Notes: generated by a model not told the origin, from the letters alone. A stretch of 12,500 bases of DNA from Stramonita haemastoma (GCA_030674155.1 CM060324.1:48817628-48830127), one strand, 5' to 3'. Shown: positions 1 to 7,680, counted from the first letter of the stretch. Numbers and translations are program-made.

Positions 1-350
1 TGTTTTTTTGTCGTCTGTTGCTTTTTTTTTTTTTTCGTTCCTCGGGTAGAGCTCCCAGGTTCATAGACACAGAATTTTTGCGTATGCGACCATTTTTTGC
101 CCACCACTTAAGGCAGCTGCATTCCAAATTCGGGGAGAAGCAAGCAGTAAGCTGAACTTGACAAAAGCCCATCCAAGTGCACAGGTCGCAGTATAGAATT
201 GCATGCTGAGCAGGTTCGTGTTATCCCCACCACCCAAACCATGGCTGATCAATATTTCTGTCAAAGATGGATGGACTTTGTTGGAAGTATGTTCAAGACG
301 TTATATGTCGAGGAGTGCATACCAAGGTCTTCAATTCACGGTCTGGGGGG
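1..350. other. Unassigned sequence upstream of SINE
   Basis: This stretch opens with T-rich homopolymer runs (4-9 and 21-35) and continues as mixed-composition sequence. Short open frames exist on both strands, but none has protein-like composition or a recognisable motif. I see no tRNA, promoter or repeat here, so it is best treated as non-coding intergenic or intronic DNA. Confidence 0.5.
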
Positions 351-640
351 GCGATACAGCCTAGTGGTTAGGGCCTTGCGCTTGGGACCTGACAGCCCGG
401 GATCAAGCCACCACCGAGGCACCCGTTCGAGAACTTCTCTTGGGAGTTATCAACCTGTACCGACTCTACTCTCCCTGAAAGTCCTTTGGATGTGAGACTG
501 TAAACTGGAGTCCCGTTGTGCATGCAGAACAATTTGCGCAATATTCAAACCATTCCGCTTTTCGGAAAAGTGGCCCATTTGTGCTGGTGGGAGCAGATGA
601 TAAAATTTACAACAACAACAAACAAAAACCAAATGCACCC
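351..640 (+). mobile_element. tRNA-derived SINE with conserved core and AAC-rich tail
   Basis: The 5' head resembles a tRNA. An RNA polymerase III A-box-like stretch TACAGCCTAGTGG lies at 355-367, and a decayed B-box candidate lies at 399-409; a second B-like GTTCGAGAAC lies at 425-434. A core follows, beginning AAGTCCTTTGGATGTGAGAC at 479 and running through a GTCCCG-type segment near 510-515. The 3' end (602-640) is A-rich with AAC repeats, a common SINE tail. SINEs do not encode protein and move with LINE machinery in trans. The head-core-tail order is seen directly; the exact family name is not established, and no clear target-site duplication was found. Open frames crossing it are incidental. 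Confidence 0.8.
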
Positions 641-784
641 TGGTGTCGTGCTTAGACATCGTCCCCTAAGTCGGAATGGGGTACCCTTAAGGTGGACCAA
701 ATTTTTTTTTTAATTAAAAAAAAACCGGCAAAAACTCACCATGAGTGAACTTCGGAGTTCCAGCCCAGGAACAATTTTTTTTTT
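640..784. other. Spacer between the two SINEs
   Basis: This is A/T-homopolymer-rich sequence with runs of T at 701-710 and 775-785 and runs of A at 716-724. It includes a GTTCCTGG-type segment (complement of about 766-773) that could be the 3' part of the minus-strand SINE. Nothing else is recognisable. Confidence 0.4.
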
Positions 785-950
785 TAAACAACTAAAAAAG
801 AGTCTCATTCAAAGGACTTGCCGGGGAATGGTGTCAGCACCTTCTACCACTCTCATCCCCAGAGAAAAGTCTCCTCGAGAGGACATGCCAGTGGGAATTG
901 GTACCCTGGTCCCTTAGATTCCAAAGCTGATGCTCTAACCATGACCTTGT
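785..950 (-). mobile_element. Second SINE copy, opposite orientation, decayed
   Basis: Read on the minus strand, this begins with a tRNA-like head. The A-box region GGTTAGAGCATCAG is the complement of about 927-940, and a B-box-like GGGTACCAATTCCC is the complement of about 893-906. About 122 nt further on comes AAGTCCTTTGAATGAGACTC (complement of 800-819). The first SINE has the same core start at the same distance from its A box, so both belong to one family. The 3' part beyond the core breaks down into poly-A/T runs (about 770-800), and sequence to about 722 may be a remnant of its tail. The two copies lie tail to tail. The borders are approximate. Confidence 0.65.
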
Positions 951-987
951 TCCCGCCCCCCGTGTTAGGGTAACAGTCTTTCCAATA

Positions 988-1777
988 GGCATCCTTACAC
1001 TCGTGTCAGTGAAGAGACATCCCTACACTCGTTCAGGATAAGTGAATAATCATCTTTACATTAGTGTCAGGATAAGTGAATCTATAGTCATCTTTACACT
1101 GTGTCAGGATTAGTACTTTAACAGACATCTTTACACTGTTTCAGGATTAGTCTCTGGACATACATCTTTACACTCGTGTCAGGATAAGTCTTTGAAGACA
1201 CCCTTACACTGAGTCAGGATTAGTCTTTAAATAGACACCCTTACACTGTGTAAGGATAGGTAAATACACATCTTTAAACTCGTGTCAGGATAAGGTCTTT
1301 GAATGGACACACTGTGTCAGGATAGTCTTTGAATAGACACCCTTACACTGTGCCAGGATTAAGTCTTTAAATAGACACCCTTACACTGTGTCAGGATAAG
1401 TCTTTGAATAGACACCCTTACACTGTGTCCAGGATAAGTCTTTAAATAGACACCCTTACACTGTGTCAGGATAAGTCTTTTAATATTAGACATACCCCTT
1501 ACACTGTGTCAGGATAAGTCTTTGAATAGACACCCTTACACTGTGCAGGATAAGTCTTTGAATAGACACCCTTACACTGTGTCAGGATAAGTCTTAAAGA
1601 CCTTAACGTTGGATAGTCTTGAAAACACCCTTACACTGTGTCAGGATAAGTCTTTGAACAGACACCCTTACACTGTGTCAGGATAAGTCTTTGAACAGAC
1701 ACCCTTACACTGTGTCAGGATAAGTAAATACACATCTTTAACTTGTGTCAGGATTGGTCTATGAACAGACACCCTTT
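988..1777. repeat. Minisatellite, about 22 units of 37 bp
   Basis: Units match a consensus that includes CTTACACTGTGTCAGGAT followed by AAGTCTTTGAATAGACAC. The commonest length is 37 bp, with single-base insertions and deletions in many copies. I count about 22 units. The central and right-hand ones (about 1320-1720) are nearly identical, while those at the left end (988-1200) and the last one are diverged and use a CATCTTTACACTCGTGTC variant. One unit near 1600-1625 is badly broken. Each unit contains GACAC and GTGTC as inverted arms, plus a wider dyad CTTA-CTG-CAG-TAAG. No protein frame runs through the array. It is a tandem array homogenised in its interior, not a CRISPR: there are no unique spacers. 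Confidence 0.95.
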
Positions 1778-2025
1778 TCAAAAAAAATATTCTATTTCGA
1801 GGATAATGGAATAAGCAGTTATGTCTTCTTTTTTTTTACATCCAATCCCTGTGTGTATGCAGTATTGTAATTTTGTTCTCATCCGTTCTCACCGACACAC
1901 AATGGCCTAATCTTTCAGCCTTGTGTATAATTCCCCCCCTAGCCTTGATACATCACATCTGCATTACTTCACTGCCACTGTCTTTTGGCTTTTCTATTTG
2001 ATTTCAGTTTACTTCTTTTTAGCCG
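1778..2025. other. A/T-rich unassigned spacer
   Basis: This is T-rich, mostly unique sequence between the minisatellite and the AT dinucleotide tract. I see no motif, RNA or plausible exon. Confidence 0.5.
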
Positions 2026-2036
2026 ATATATATATA

Positions 2037-2096
<60 letters not shown>

Positions 2097-2101
2097 TATA
2101 T
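2026..2101. repeat. (AT)n dinucleotide tract
   Basis: About 76 bp of alternating AT, with slips at 2042-2044 and 2089-2091. The sequence is self-complementary and can form hairpins, so replication slippage is expected. Confidence 0.95.
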
Positions 2102-2260
2102 TCTCTTTGACCTACTGACTTTTTAAAAAATTCTTGATTTCATTACCTCTTTTTTTTGGTTAGATTTGCTGAAGACATTTTCCCTTTTTTATTGGGGGGA
2201 GGGGGGTTAAGGGGGTTAGTTTAACTCTTAAAAATAGCATTTTTTTAAGTGTCAGTTTTT
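2102..2260. other. T-rich spacer with G-run cluster
   Basis: Mostly T-rich. At 2194-2215 it carries three guanine runs (six, six and five) separated by A and TTAA, a weak G-quadruplex candidate on the + strand. Nothing else is recognisable. Confidence 0.5.
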
Positions 2261-2340
2261 CATTCATTCAGTCAGTCAATTGAGTGAATGAGTGAATGAG
2301 TGAGTGTGTGAGTGAGTGAGTGAGTGAGTGAGTGAGTAAA
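2261..2340. repeat. (GAGT)n array starting with an imperfect palindrome
   Basis: (GAGT)n with GAAT and GTGT variants runs from about 2281. It is preceded by CATTCATTCAGTCAGTCA, near-complementary to the start of the array, so 2261-2298 forms an imperfect palindrome (16 of 19 arm positions pair). Confidence 0.9.
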
Positions 2341-2403
2341 TGAATGTTAACAAGCATGCAAATGAGACAGAAAATGAAACTATATGTTCAAGTATCAATT
2401 TTG

Positions 2404-2404
2404 A

Positions 2405-2502
<98 letters not shown>
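2404..2502. repeat. (GA)n dinucleotide tract
   Basis: About 95 bp of near-perfect GA with one early slip at 2411-2413. This is a homopurine strand, the kind of sequence known to adopt intramolecular triplexes. Confidence 0.95.
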
Positions 2503-2503
<1 letters not shown>

Positions 2504-2555
2504 ATGAAATGAATGAATGAATGAATGAATGAATGAATGAATGAATGAATGAATT
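2503..2555. repeat. (GAAT)n tetranucleotide array
   Basis: About 13 units of AATG/GAAT directly abut the GA tract, forming a compound microsatellite. Confidence 0.95.
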
Positions 2556-2579
2556 AGTGGAATTCAGACACTTTTAGGT

Positions 2580-2826
2580 AACCAAAGTTTATGTCAGAAA
2601 ACAAGTAAAGAAAGTAAGCGAGTAAAATAAATAAGTGAATAAGTACTCGAGTAAGTGAGTGAGCAAGTGAGTATATGAGTGAGTAAGTAAAATCATAACA
2701 ATTTTAAGAGCCAATCTTCAAGTCAGAAAGACAGTAAAAACCTGTTTTTTTTAAATTATGTACCTAAGTAAGAAAGCAAGCAAGCAGTAAAATATACGAG
2801 TAAGTACATAAGTAAGCAAACCAGCA
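2580..2826. repeat. Degenerate GTAA/GAGT/GCAA tetranucleotide field
   Basis: Short interrupted stretches of AAGT, GAGT, GCAA and GTAA occur at 2600-2695 and 2763-2826, separated by less regular sequence around 2696-2760. It reads as a decayed continuation of the neighbouring tetranucleotide arrays. Confidence 0.7.
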
Positions 2827-2854
2827 GAGAACATAAACTGCTTCTTTTGAAAAA

Positions 2855-2877
2855 CCACACACACACACACACACACA

Positions 2878-2918
<41 letters not shown>

Positions 2919-2929
2919 ACACACACACT
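2855..2929. repeat. (AC)n tract with CC interruptions
   Basis: About 73 bp of AC repeats, entered by a CC at 2855 and interrupted by single extra C bases at 2884-2885 and 2917-2918. Such alternating purine-pyrimidine DNA can adopt the Z form under supercoiling. Confidence 0.95.
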
Positions 2930-3032
2930 GCACTAAACTCAAGTATTGATTATTTCTGTATATATTTGTGTATGCTTTGTATTTCAGAAGTGCATGCGTG
3001 TTTCAGTATGCATGTTTCAAATGCACGGACGC

Positions 3033-3088
3033 ACGTGTGTGAGTGTGTGTAGTGTGTGCGTGTGTGTGTGTGTGCGCGCGCGCGCGTG
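3033..3088. repeat. (GT)n(GC)n tract, Z-DNA candidate
   Basis: GT repeats pass into a 13-base GC alternation at 3074-3086. Positions 3052-3088 are 37 bp of unbroken purine-pyrimidine alternation ending in pure CG steps, the most favourable class for left-handed DNA. Confidence 0.9.
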
Positions 3089-3129
3089 ACGGGTGCCGTA
3101 CTAGCTGTTTGCGTGCATGCAGATGTGTG

Positions 3130-3647
3130 TTTGAACGCTCCAACATATCGTAAAAGACAAACAGGGAGAAAGGGTGGGTGAGGAAGGGACAGGAAGAGAC
3201 ACAGAGGGAGACAGACAGACAACAGACGGAACAGAAATAGACAGAGAACCAAAGACCAGAAAAAAAAAAAGAAAAAAAAACAGGCAAAGAGAGGAGGAGA
3301 AGAAATGGAAGACACACTTCCAGACAGACAGACAGGTAGACAGACAGAAGAATCGACAGACAGACAGAAACAAAACAAAAAAAAAACATACAGAAAAAGA
3401 AAAGAAACGGAATTAAGACAAAGCCAGACCAACAGTAAGAAAAAAAAAAAGAAAAGAAAAAAGGGACATTAACTTTTTTTTTAAAAGAGAGAAGAAATAA
3501 GAGAATCAACAAGACAGACAGGAGTACAAAAAGGTAGGGGTTGTCTCAGGGGCTGTAAACAGAAAGAAGGAAAGACAGAATGAAAGAAAAGAAAAGGAGG
3601 GATGAATGAATGACAGAAAGAAAAAAGAAAGAAAAAGACTGACAGAT
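3130..3647. repeat. Degenerate purine-rich GACA/GAAA region
   Basis: The + strand is strongly purine-biased, built from broken GACA, GAGA, GAAA and poly-A pieces, with recognisable GACA clusters at 3210-3225 and 3320-3370. Long open frames here on either strand are by-products of the skew: Arg/Lys/Glu-rich on one strand, Ser/Leu/Phe-rich on the other. No gene is supported. Confidence 0.8.
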
Positions 3648-3682
3648 AACACAGACAGACAGAGACAGACAGACAGACAGAC

Positions 3683-3752
<70 letters not shown>
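3648..3752. repeat. (GACA)n followed by (GATA)n
   Basis: GACA units (3648-3684) switch to about 17 perfect GATA units (3684-3752). The junction differs by a single C-to-T change in the unit. GACA/GATA arrays are the class known as Bkm-type repeats in other animals. Confidence 0.95.
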
Positions 3753-3753
<1 letters not shown>

Positions 3754-3775
3754 CGTAGAAGTGTAGGTAATATAT

Positions 3776-3890
3776 AGGTAGGTTGGTAGGTAGGAGGTAG
3801 GTAGGTAGGTAGGTAGGTAGGTAGGTAGGTAGGTAGGTGGGTAGGTAGGTAGGAAGGTAGGTAGGTAGGTAGTAAGAGGTAAGGTAGGTA
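3776..3890. repeat. (GGTA)n tetranucleotide array
   Basis: About 27 GGTA units with a few slips (3793-3796, 3838-3841, 3853-3856, 3871-3880). This is one base away from the GATA unit that precedes it. Confidence 0.95.
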
Positions 3891-3960
3891 CGAACGTACA
3901 CGTACGTACGTATGTACGTAGTACGTGGTACGTTAGTACCTACGTGACGTTTGTACGTAG
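3888..3960. repeat. Degenerate (CGTA)n array
   Basis: Irregular CGTA/GTAC units, a self-complementary motif, with frequent one-base insertions. CTACGT (3940-3945) and ACGTAG (3955-3960) form a 6-bp stem with a 9-nt loop. Confidence 0.85.
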
Positions 3961-4013
3961 ACAGTCAAACAGACTGTACACGGACAGACGGACAGATAGA
4001 AATAATAGAATAT
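3961..4013. other. Short inverted repeat and GACA remnants
   Basis: ACAGTC and GACTGT flank a 5-nt loop at 3961-3977, giving a perfect 6-bp hairpin. Degenerate GACG/GACA units follow. Confidence 0.6.
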
Positions 4014-4047
<34 letters not shown>

Positions 4048-4068
4048 AGAAAGGATAGAAGAAGAGAC

Positions 4069-4113
<45 letters not shown>

Positions 4114-4150
4114 GTAGATAGGTAGACAGATGATAGAACAGATACAAATA
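4014..4150. repeat. Second (GATA)n array
   Basis: Two GATA blocks (4014-4046 and 4070-4112) are separated by a GAA-rich stretch and followed by GATA/GGTA/GACA mixtures. It is the same repeat class as 3684-3752. Confidence 0.9.
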
Positions 4151-4194
4151 CATGTTCATATATACATCTGTAAATCACACAATTATATATACAT

Positions 4195-4400
4195 AGAAAT
4201 GACAGACAGGTAGATCAACGACAACAAAATGCAAAAAAAGAAAAACAAAAAAGAAACGAAAAAGACCTCCAAACTTATCAACAAGAGAGAGAGAGACAGA
4301 AGACAGAACAGACAATAGACAGACAGAGACAGACAGACAAGACAGATAGGGAACAGGGACAGAGACAGAGACAGGGAGAGAGAAAGTCGGAAAAGAATGT
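4195..4400. repeat. Degenerate GACA/GAGA purine field
   Basis: Broken GACA and GAGA runs are interspersed with A-rich sequence, with denser GACA at 4305-4350 and GACAGA at 4355-4380. Non-coding. Confidence 0.75.
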
Positions 4401-4600
4401 TTTTTTTAAGCAAAAAAAACAGCACAAAAAAGCAGACATCAACAAAAACAAAACAAAATAACCGTCACATTTAAAAAAAAAAAAAAAAGAGAGAACGAGC
4501 GCTTACCGAGTGTAAGTAAAACCATCGCAGGTCTCCAACAACAAAAAAAAACACATAAAAAAACAAAAATAAAGGTGAGATGAGAGAGCTAGCCAGCTGC
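4400..4600. other. A-rich spacer with poly-A run
   Basis: A-rich sequence with a run of 16 adenines at 4473-4488. No gene or RNA is visible. The + strand changes character around 4560-4750, from purine-rich to pyrimidine-rich. Confidence 0.5.
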
Positions 4601-4615
4601 AGGAGAGGGGACAGA

Positions 4616-4706
4616 CAGCACAGCACAGCACAGCAACACCTGTTGTCCACACGGCAAAGCAACACCTGTCCTCCCGCTGCAACACCTGTCACACTGCAAC
4701 ACCTTC
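4616..4706. repeat. CAGCA repeats followed by four GCAACACCT motifs
   Basis: Four perfect CAGCA pentamers (4616-4635) lead into four copies of GCAACACCT beginning at 4633, 4659, 4679 and 4696. The first three continue as GCAACACCTGT and therefore contain CACCTG, an E-box of the type bound by Snail/ZEB and some bHLH factors. Spacing shrinks from 26 to 20 to 17 bp. It may be a decayed minisatellite or a binding-site cluster; the sequence does not decide between them. Confidence 0.7.
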
Positions 4707-4754
4707 ACTCACACAGTTGCAAAGGGGGGAAGAACAGGTTTCTGCAGGCTGCAA

Positions 4755-5200
4755 GCGGCACCACCACCACCACGTCTCCCCACCACCTCCACCTCCTCTC
4801 TCTCTCTTCTGTCTTTCTCTTTCACTGCCCCCTTCTTCACCTTCACCACCACTATCACCACGATGTTTGTGTGCTCCTCCTCTCGACTCAACACAACCCA
4901 ACCTGCCACCACGTCACACTTCTGCACTTTTCTTCTCACGCAAACAAGTCCATGGTTTGGTTGTTGTTTTTTTAGTGATCCACACTCTCTCTCTCTGTTG
5001 TCTCTTTCTCTCTCACTCTTCGGTAGCCTTGTACCTTGGATCATGCAAGGTTTGTTTTTTTTGGCTGTTTTTTTTTTTTTTTTTTACTGGATTCAAGAAG
5101 ACAGGATGGATTTTTTGTAACCTGGACTTCAGTGTCATCTTTTCCTCCTCTCCTCCTCTCTCTCTCTCTGTCTCTCTCTCAAAAAAAAAGGGAATCTTAT
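4755..5200. other. Pyrimidine-rich region with CAC and CT repeats
   Basis: CAC trinucleotides (4757-4776 and 4788-4800) give way to CT-rich and T-rich sequence with poly-T at 5068-5085 and CT blocks at 4796-4806, 4986-5020 and 5150-5180. Open frames are Ser/Leu/Phe-rich and low in complexity. No coding gene is supported. Confidence 0.7.
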
Positions 5201-5640
5201 AGTCACTTTCCTGGCTTTCTGGCAGTTCCTGATCACCAAGAGAAAAAGACTGAAGTATGGTCATGCCAGACCATGGTTAGAATTGGTTTGGTTTGATTTG
5301 TTTGTTTTGGGTTTGGGGGGGGGGGTTTGTTTGTTTTTTAATTACCAGATTCACTGTGGGTGTTGTGTGAACAGAACGCAGCACTTTTCTTCACGAAATG
5401 CTATACTACACATACACACACACACAGGTTTTGACTTATTTTTGCGATCTTTCAGTAGCACTGGTGAGAGGAGTATTGAAATAGATTATCAGGTGGATGC
5501 CCTGATTCGCTGTCCTTTGGATTCAGAATGGGGATTTCGAGAGATGGAGAAAAAAACAAAACCCAACTCAGCCTGTACTGTTTCTTTTGTGATGGTGATG
5601 CAATGGTGTCATTCCAGTTCTTTGTGCTCTTCACGTTAGT
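5200..5640. other. Mixed-complexity sequence, no recognisable gene
   Basis: This part is less repetitive. It holds ATGGTC/GACCAT inverted arms (5257-5274, 6-nt loop), a run of 11 G (5315-5325) and a short CA tract (5408-5427). A 118-codon + strand frame (5283-5639) is open, and its second half (from about 5455) has more ordinary composition. Its start is a GT-rich low-complexity stretch and I recognise no domain. It could include a decayed exon or retroelement fragment; I cannot show that. Confidence 0.4.
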
Positions 5641-6700
5641 GTCGTCATGACACTTTCATGCCCTTGTATGTTTTCTCACTCCCACACACAAAGAAATCGT
5701 CACTAAAATGTTGTCTATCACTTTCTCATGCCATCTTAGTAAATAACAGTTTGTATTCTTTCACTTTCTCAAGTCATAGTCATGACATATTTTTTTGTTT
5801 TTTGTTTTTAGAGTCCACTCATTTCCCTAAAACAATGCCGTATGAAAAATTGTCAGTCCATTGGGGTTCTCATAAGCAATGTGGGTTGTCTCTTTTTTAG
5901 TCCATTCAGTTTATCACGGTTTTCTTTTCCTTATAGCAACATCACATTTCATATTTTCAATCCGTTCAGAGAGGGTGGTTTTTGTTGTTGTTGTTATATA
6001 CCTATAGCAACATCATATTTCTATTTTCAGTTTTTTCATAGCAACATCGCTTTTATATTTTCAGTCCAATCAATTTTTTTTTTTATCAAAGCAACATCTC
6101 TTATCTATATATGTTTTAGCTCTTTCAAAGTAATACCATACCTATATTTTCAGTCCATTCAGTTTCTCACAGCAATGTTGTATCTTTATATTTCAAGTCT
6201 TTACAAACAAATATGTCTCACATCACATCATCGTTCTATAGATAATTTCAGTCCTGTTGCTTTTTTTTTATCATGCCATCGTCGTGATCATAGTCACAGC
6301 GGTTTCAACCCCGGGGTGTTCCTCTCACGCCAGACAGATAACGATACTGTCATCCCTTTCTGCTTCTCCCATCAACGTCTTCAAGGCGCTACATTTCAAA
6401 TCTGTTGCTGCCTCACAGCATCACACCGCTGTGTTCATTCAGCCTCTTCGCGTTCTGATGGTAACGCTGTCATTCTGTTTCTCCTTCCCTCGGCCTGCCA
6501 AAGGTCACCCACAGACCTTGCCTCTGTCTCTCTCCTTTCAACTTCTGGCGCCGGCGTTCTAAACTGTGTTGTTGTTTTTTTTTATTGCCAGTCACTCAAA
6601 TCTTTTTCAAAGCAATGAATGGCGTGACCTTTTCACTCCGCTCCCTTTGAATTTTTTCAAGACAAGAGCGTCTTGTTGTTTTCAGCTCGCTTGGATGGAA
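5640..6700. repeat. Highly diverged T-rich tandem repeat
   Basis: Copies share TTTTCAGTCCATTCAGTTT followed by CTCATAGCAACATC and a TATTT-rich tail. TAGCAACATC occurs exactly at 5934, 6005 and 6039, with close variants at 5874, 6089, 6128 and 6170. AGTCCATTCAGTTT recurs at 5899 and 6152, both followed within a base by TCAC. Spacings run from 34 to 71 bp. Clear copies span about 5850-6250; fainter echoes (CACTTTCTCATGCCA, TTTTTCAAAGCAATGAATG) extend to 5640 and 6620. A 258-codon open frame (5842-6618) crosses the array, but its F/S/C-rich product reflects T-rich repeats, so I do not call it a gene. Confidence 0.65.
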
Positions 6701-7345
6701 ACAAAATGTTCATCGTCAAAAGCCTGGCGACAGACAAGGACGATAAGTCCACAGCACTGGAACAGAAACGTGGCTCATTACCACGATACACGAAGAAATC
6801 ATCTCCTCTTTGTTTTTCAACACAAACAAAAATCAAATTCTGATTATATCACCACGAATACTTTTTTCTTTTTAAAAATGACTTCAACATTTATTTTAAC
6901 AAGGATTGATTAACCCACTGAAGAATTCGCTTTTAAAAAACAACAATAGCAACCAAACAAAAAAACTAAAACAAAAAATGTAACGAACACCGGTTTATAA
7001 CGAATGTGAACAAAAGAGAAAAACGATGGAAGGGGGTTTAAAACAAAACAAAACACAAAATAAAGATGGTAACTGTTCGACTGACAAATTCGGACACTAC
7101 AAAAATAAAAGTTTTTCAAAAAAGACTTAACTGTTCACTGACAAGCTCGGAACAAACACTGACGAGGTGGAAAAAAAAACACCCCAGACTTTTATCACTG
7201 CAAAGATCAAGCCGATAAAAATCAGGACTGCCTGGACTTGAAAAAAACAACAACAAAACAAACAACAACAACAAAACACCAAAAAGTCACTCACTTCACA
7301 GTTCTAAAGAAAAACCTGGGAGGTGCCCCCCACACACCCCTCGAA
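6700..7345. other. A-rich spacer with a 58-bp duplicated motif
   Basis: Mostly A-rich unique sequence. AACTGTTC(G)ACTGACAA followed by a TCGGAC/TCGGAAC end occurs at 7071-7095 and 7129-7152, each preceded by an ACAAAATAAAG-like element (7053-7064 and 7098-7111). A related third piece lies at 10688-10718. No gene is seen. Confidence 0.5.
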
Positions 7346-7480
7346 AAAAAAAAAAAAAAAAAAAAGAAGACCAAGGCAGGCATACATAATATAACAACAT
7401 CACATACATACACACCCTCCCGCTGCATCTCCTCACATCTTCCTTCCTTCCTTCCCCTTCACACGCCGGTGTACTAACTA
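7346..7480. repeat. Poly-A run and TTCC/ACATACA simple sequence
   Basis: About 20 adenines at 7346-7365, then short CACATACATA and TTCC repeats (7440-7455). Simple-sequence spacer. Confidence 0.7.
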
Positions 7481-7484
7481 ACTA

Positions 7485-7604
7485 CTCACTCCGGCAACCA
7501 GCAGCAGCAGCAGCAGCAACAACTGGGGAGAAGAGTGGCGAGTGTGTTGCGGCGCCGCTAGCTGTGACCAGAATCGCCAGTGATGCGCTCTGACGCTCCA
7601 GTCT

Positions 7605-7606
<2 letters not shown>
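7485..7606. other. CpG-richer patch with (CAG)6
   Basis: A more GC-rich stretch than its surroundings, with six CAG units (7499-7516), the perfect palindrome GCGGCGCCGC at 7549-7558, and several CpG dinucleotides. It might be a relic of an exon or promoter, but no open frame or core promoter motif supports a gene. Confidence 0.45.

Positions 7607-7680
<74 letters not shown>

Noticed and set aside
351..430. Functional tRNA gene
   Set aside because: A- and B-box-like parts exist, but no full cloverleaf or acceptor stem closes, and the head is followed by a SINE core and tail.
199..495. 98-codon open frame
   Set aside because: Its second half is the SINE head, and the first half has no protein-like features.
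961..970. GTTAGGGTAA as a telomere-like TTAGGG remnant
   Set aside because: Only a single unit; no tandem TTAGGG array follows.
988..1777. Regularly repeated units with partial dyads, considered as a CRISPR array
   Set aside because: Units are contiguous with no unique spacers, and the context is eukaryotic simple-repeat DNA.
2950..4425. Several 80-170 codon minus-strand frames rich in Ser, Leu, Phe and Tyr
   Set aside because: They mirror GACA, GATA, GGTA and poly-A repeats on the other strand and resemble no protein family.
4580..5202. Overlapping 131- and 161-codon open frames
   Set aside because: His/Pro/Ser-rich output comes from CAC and CT repeats; the frames overlap each other and open frames on the other strand with no sign of selection for one reading.
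5842..6618. 258-codon open frame on the + strand
   Set aside because: It runs through the decayed T-rich tandem array. Phe/Ser/Cys/Leu-rich translation and lack of stops follow from T/C-rich composition, and no domain is recognisable.
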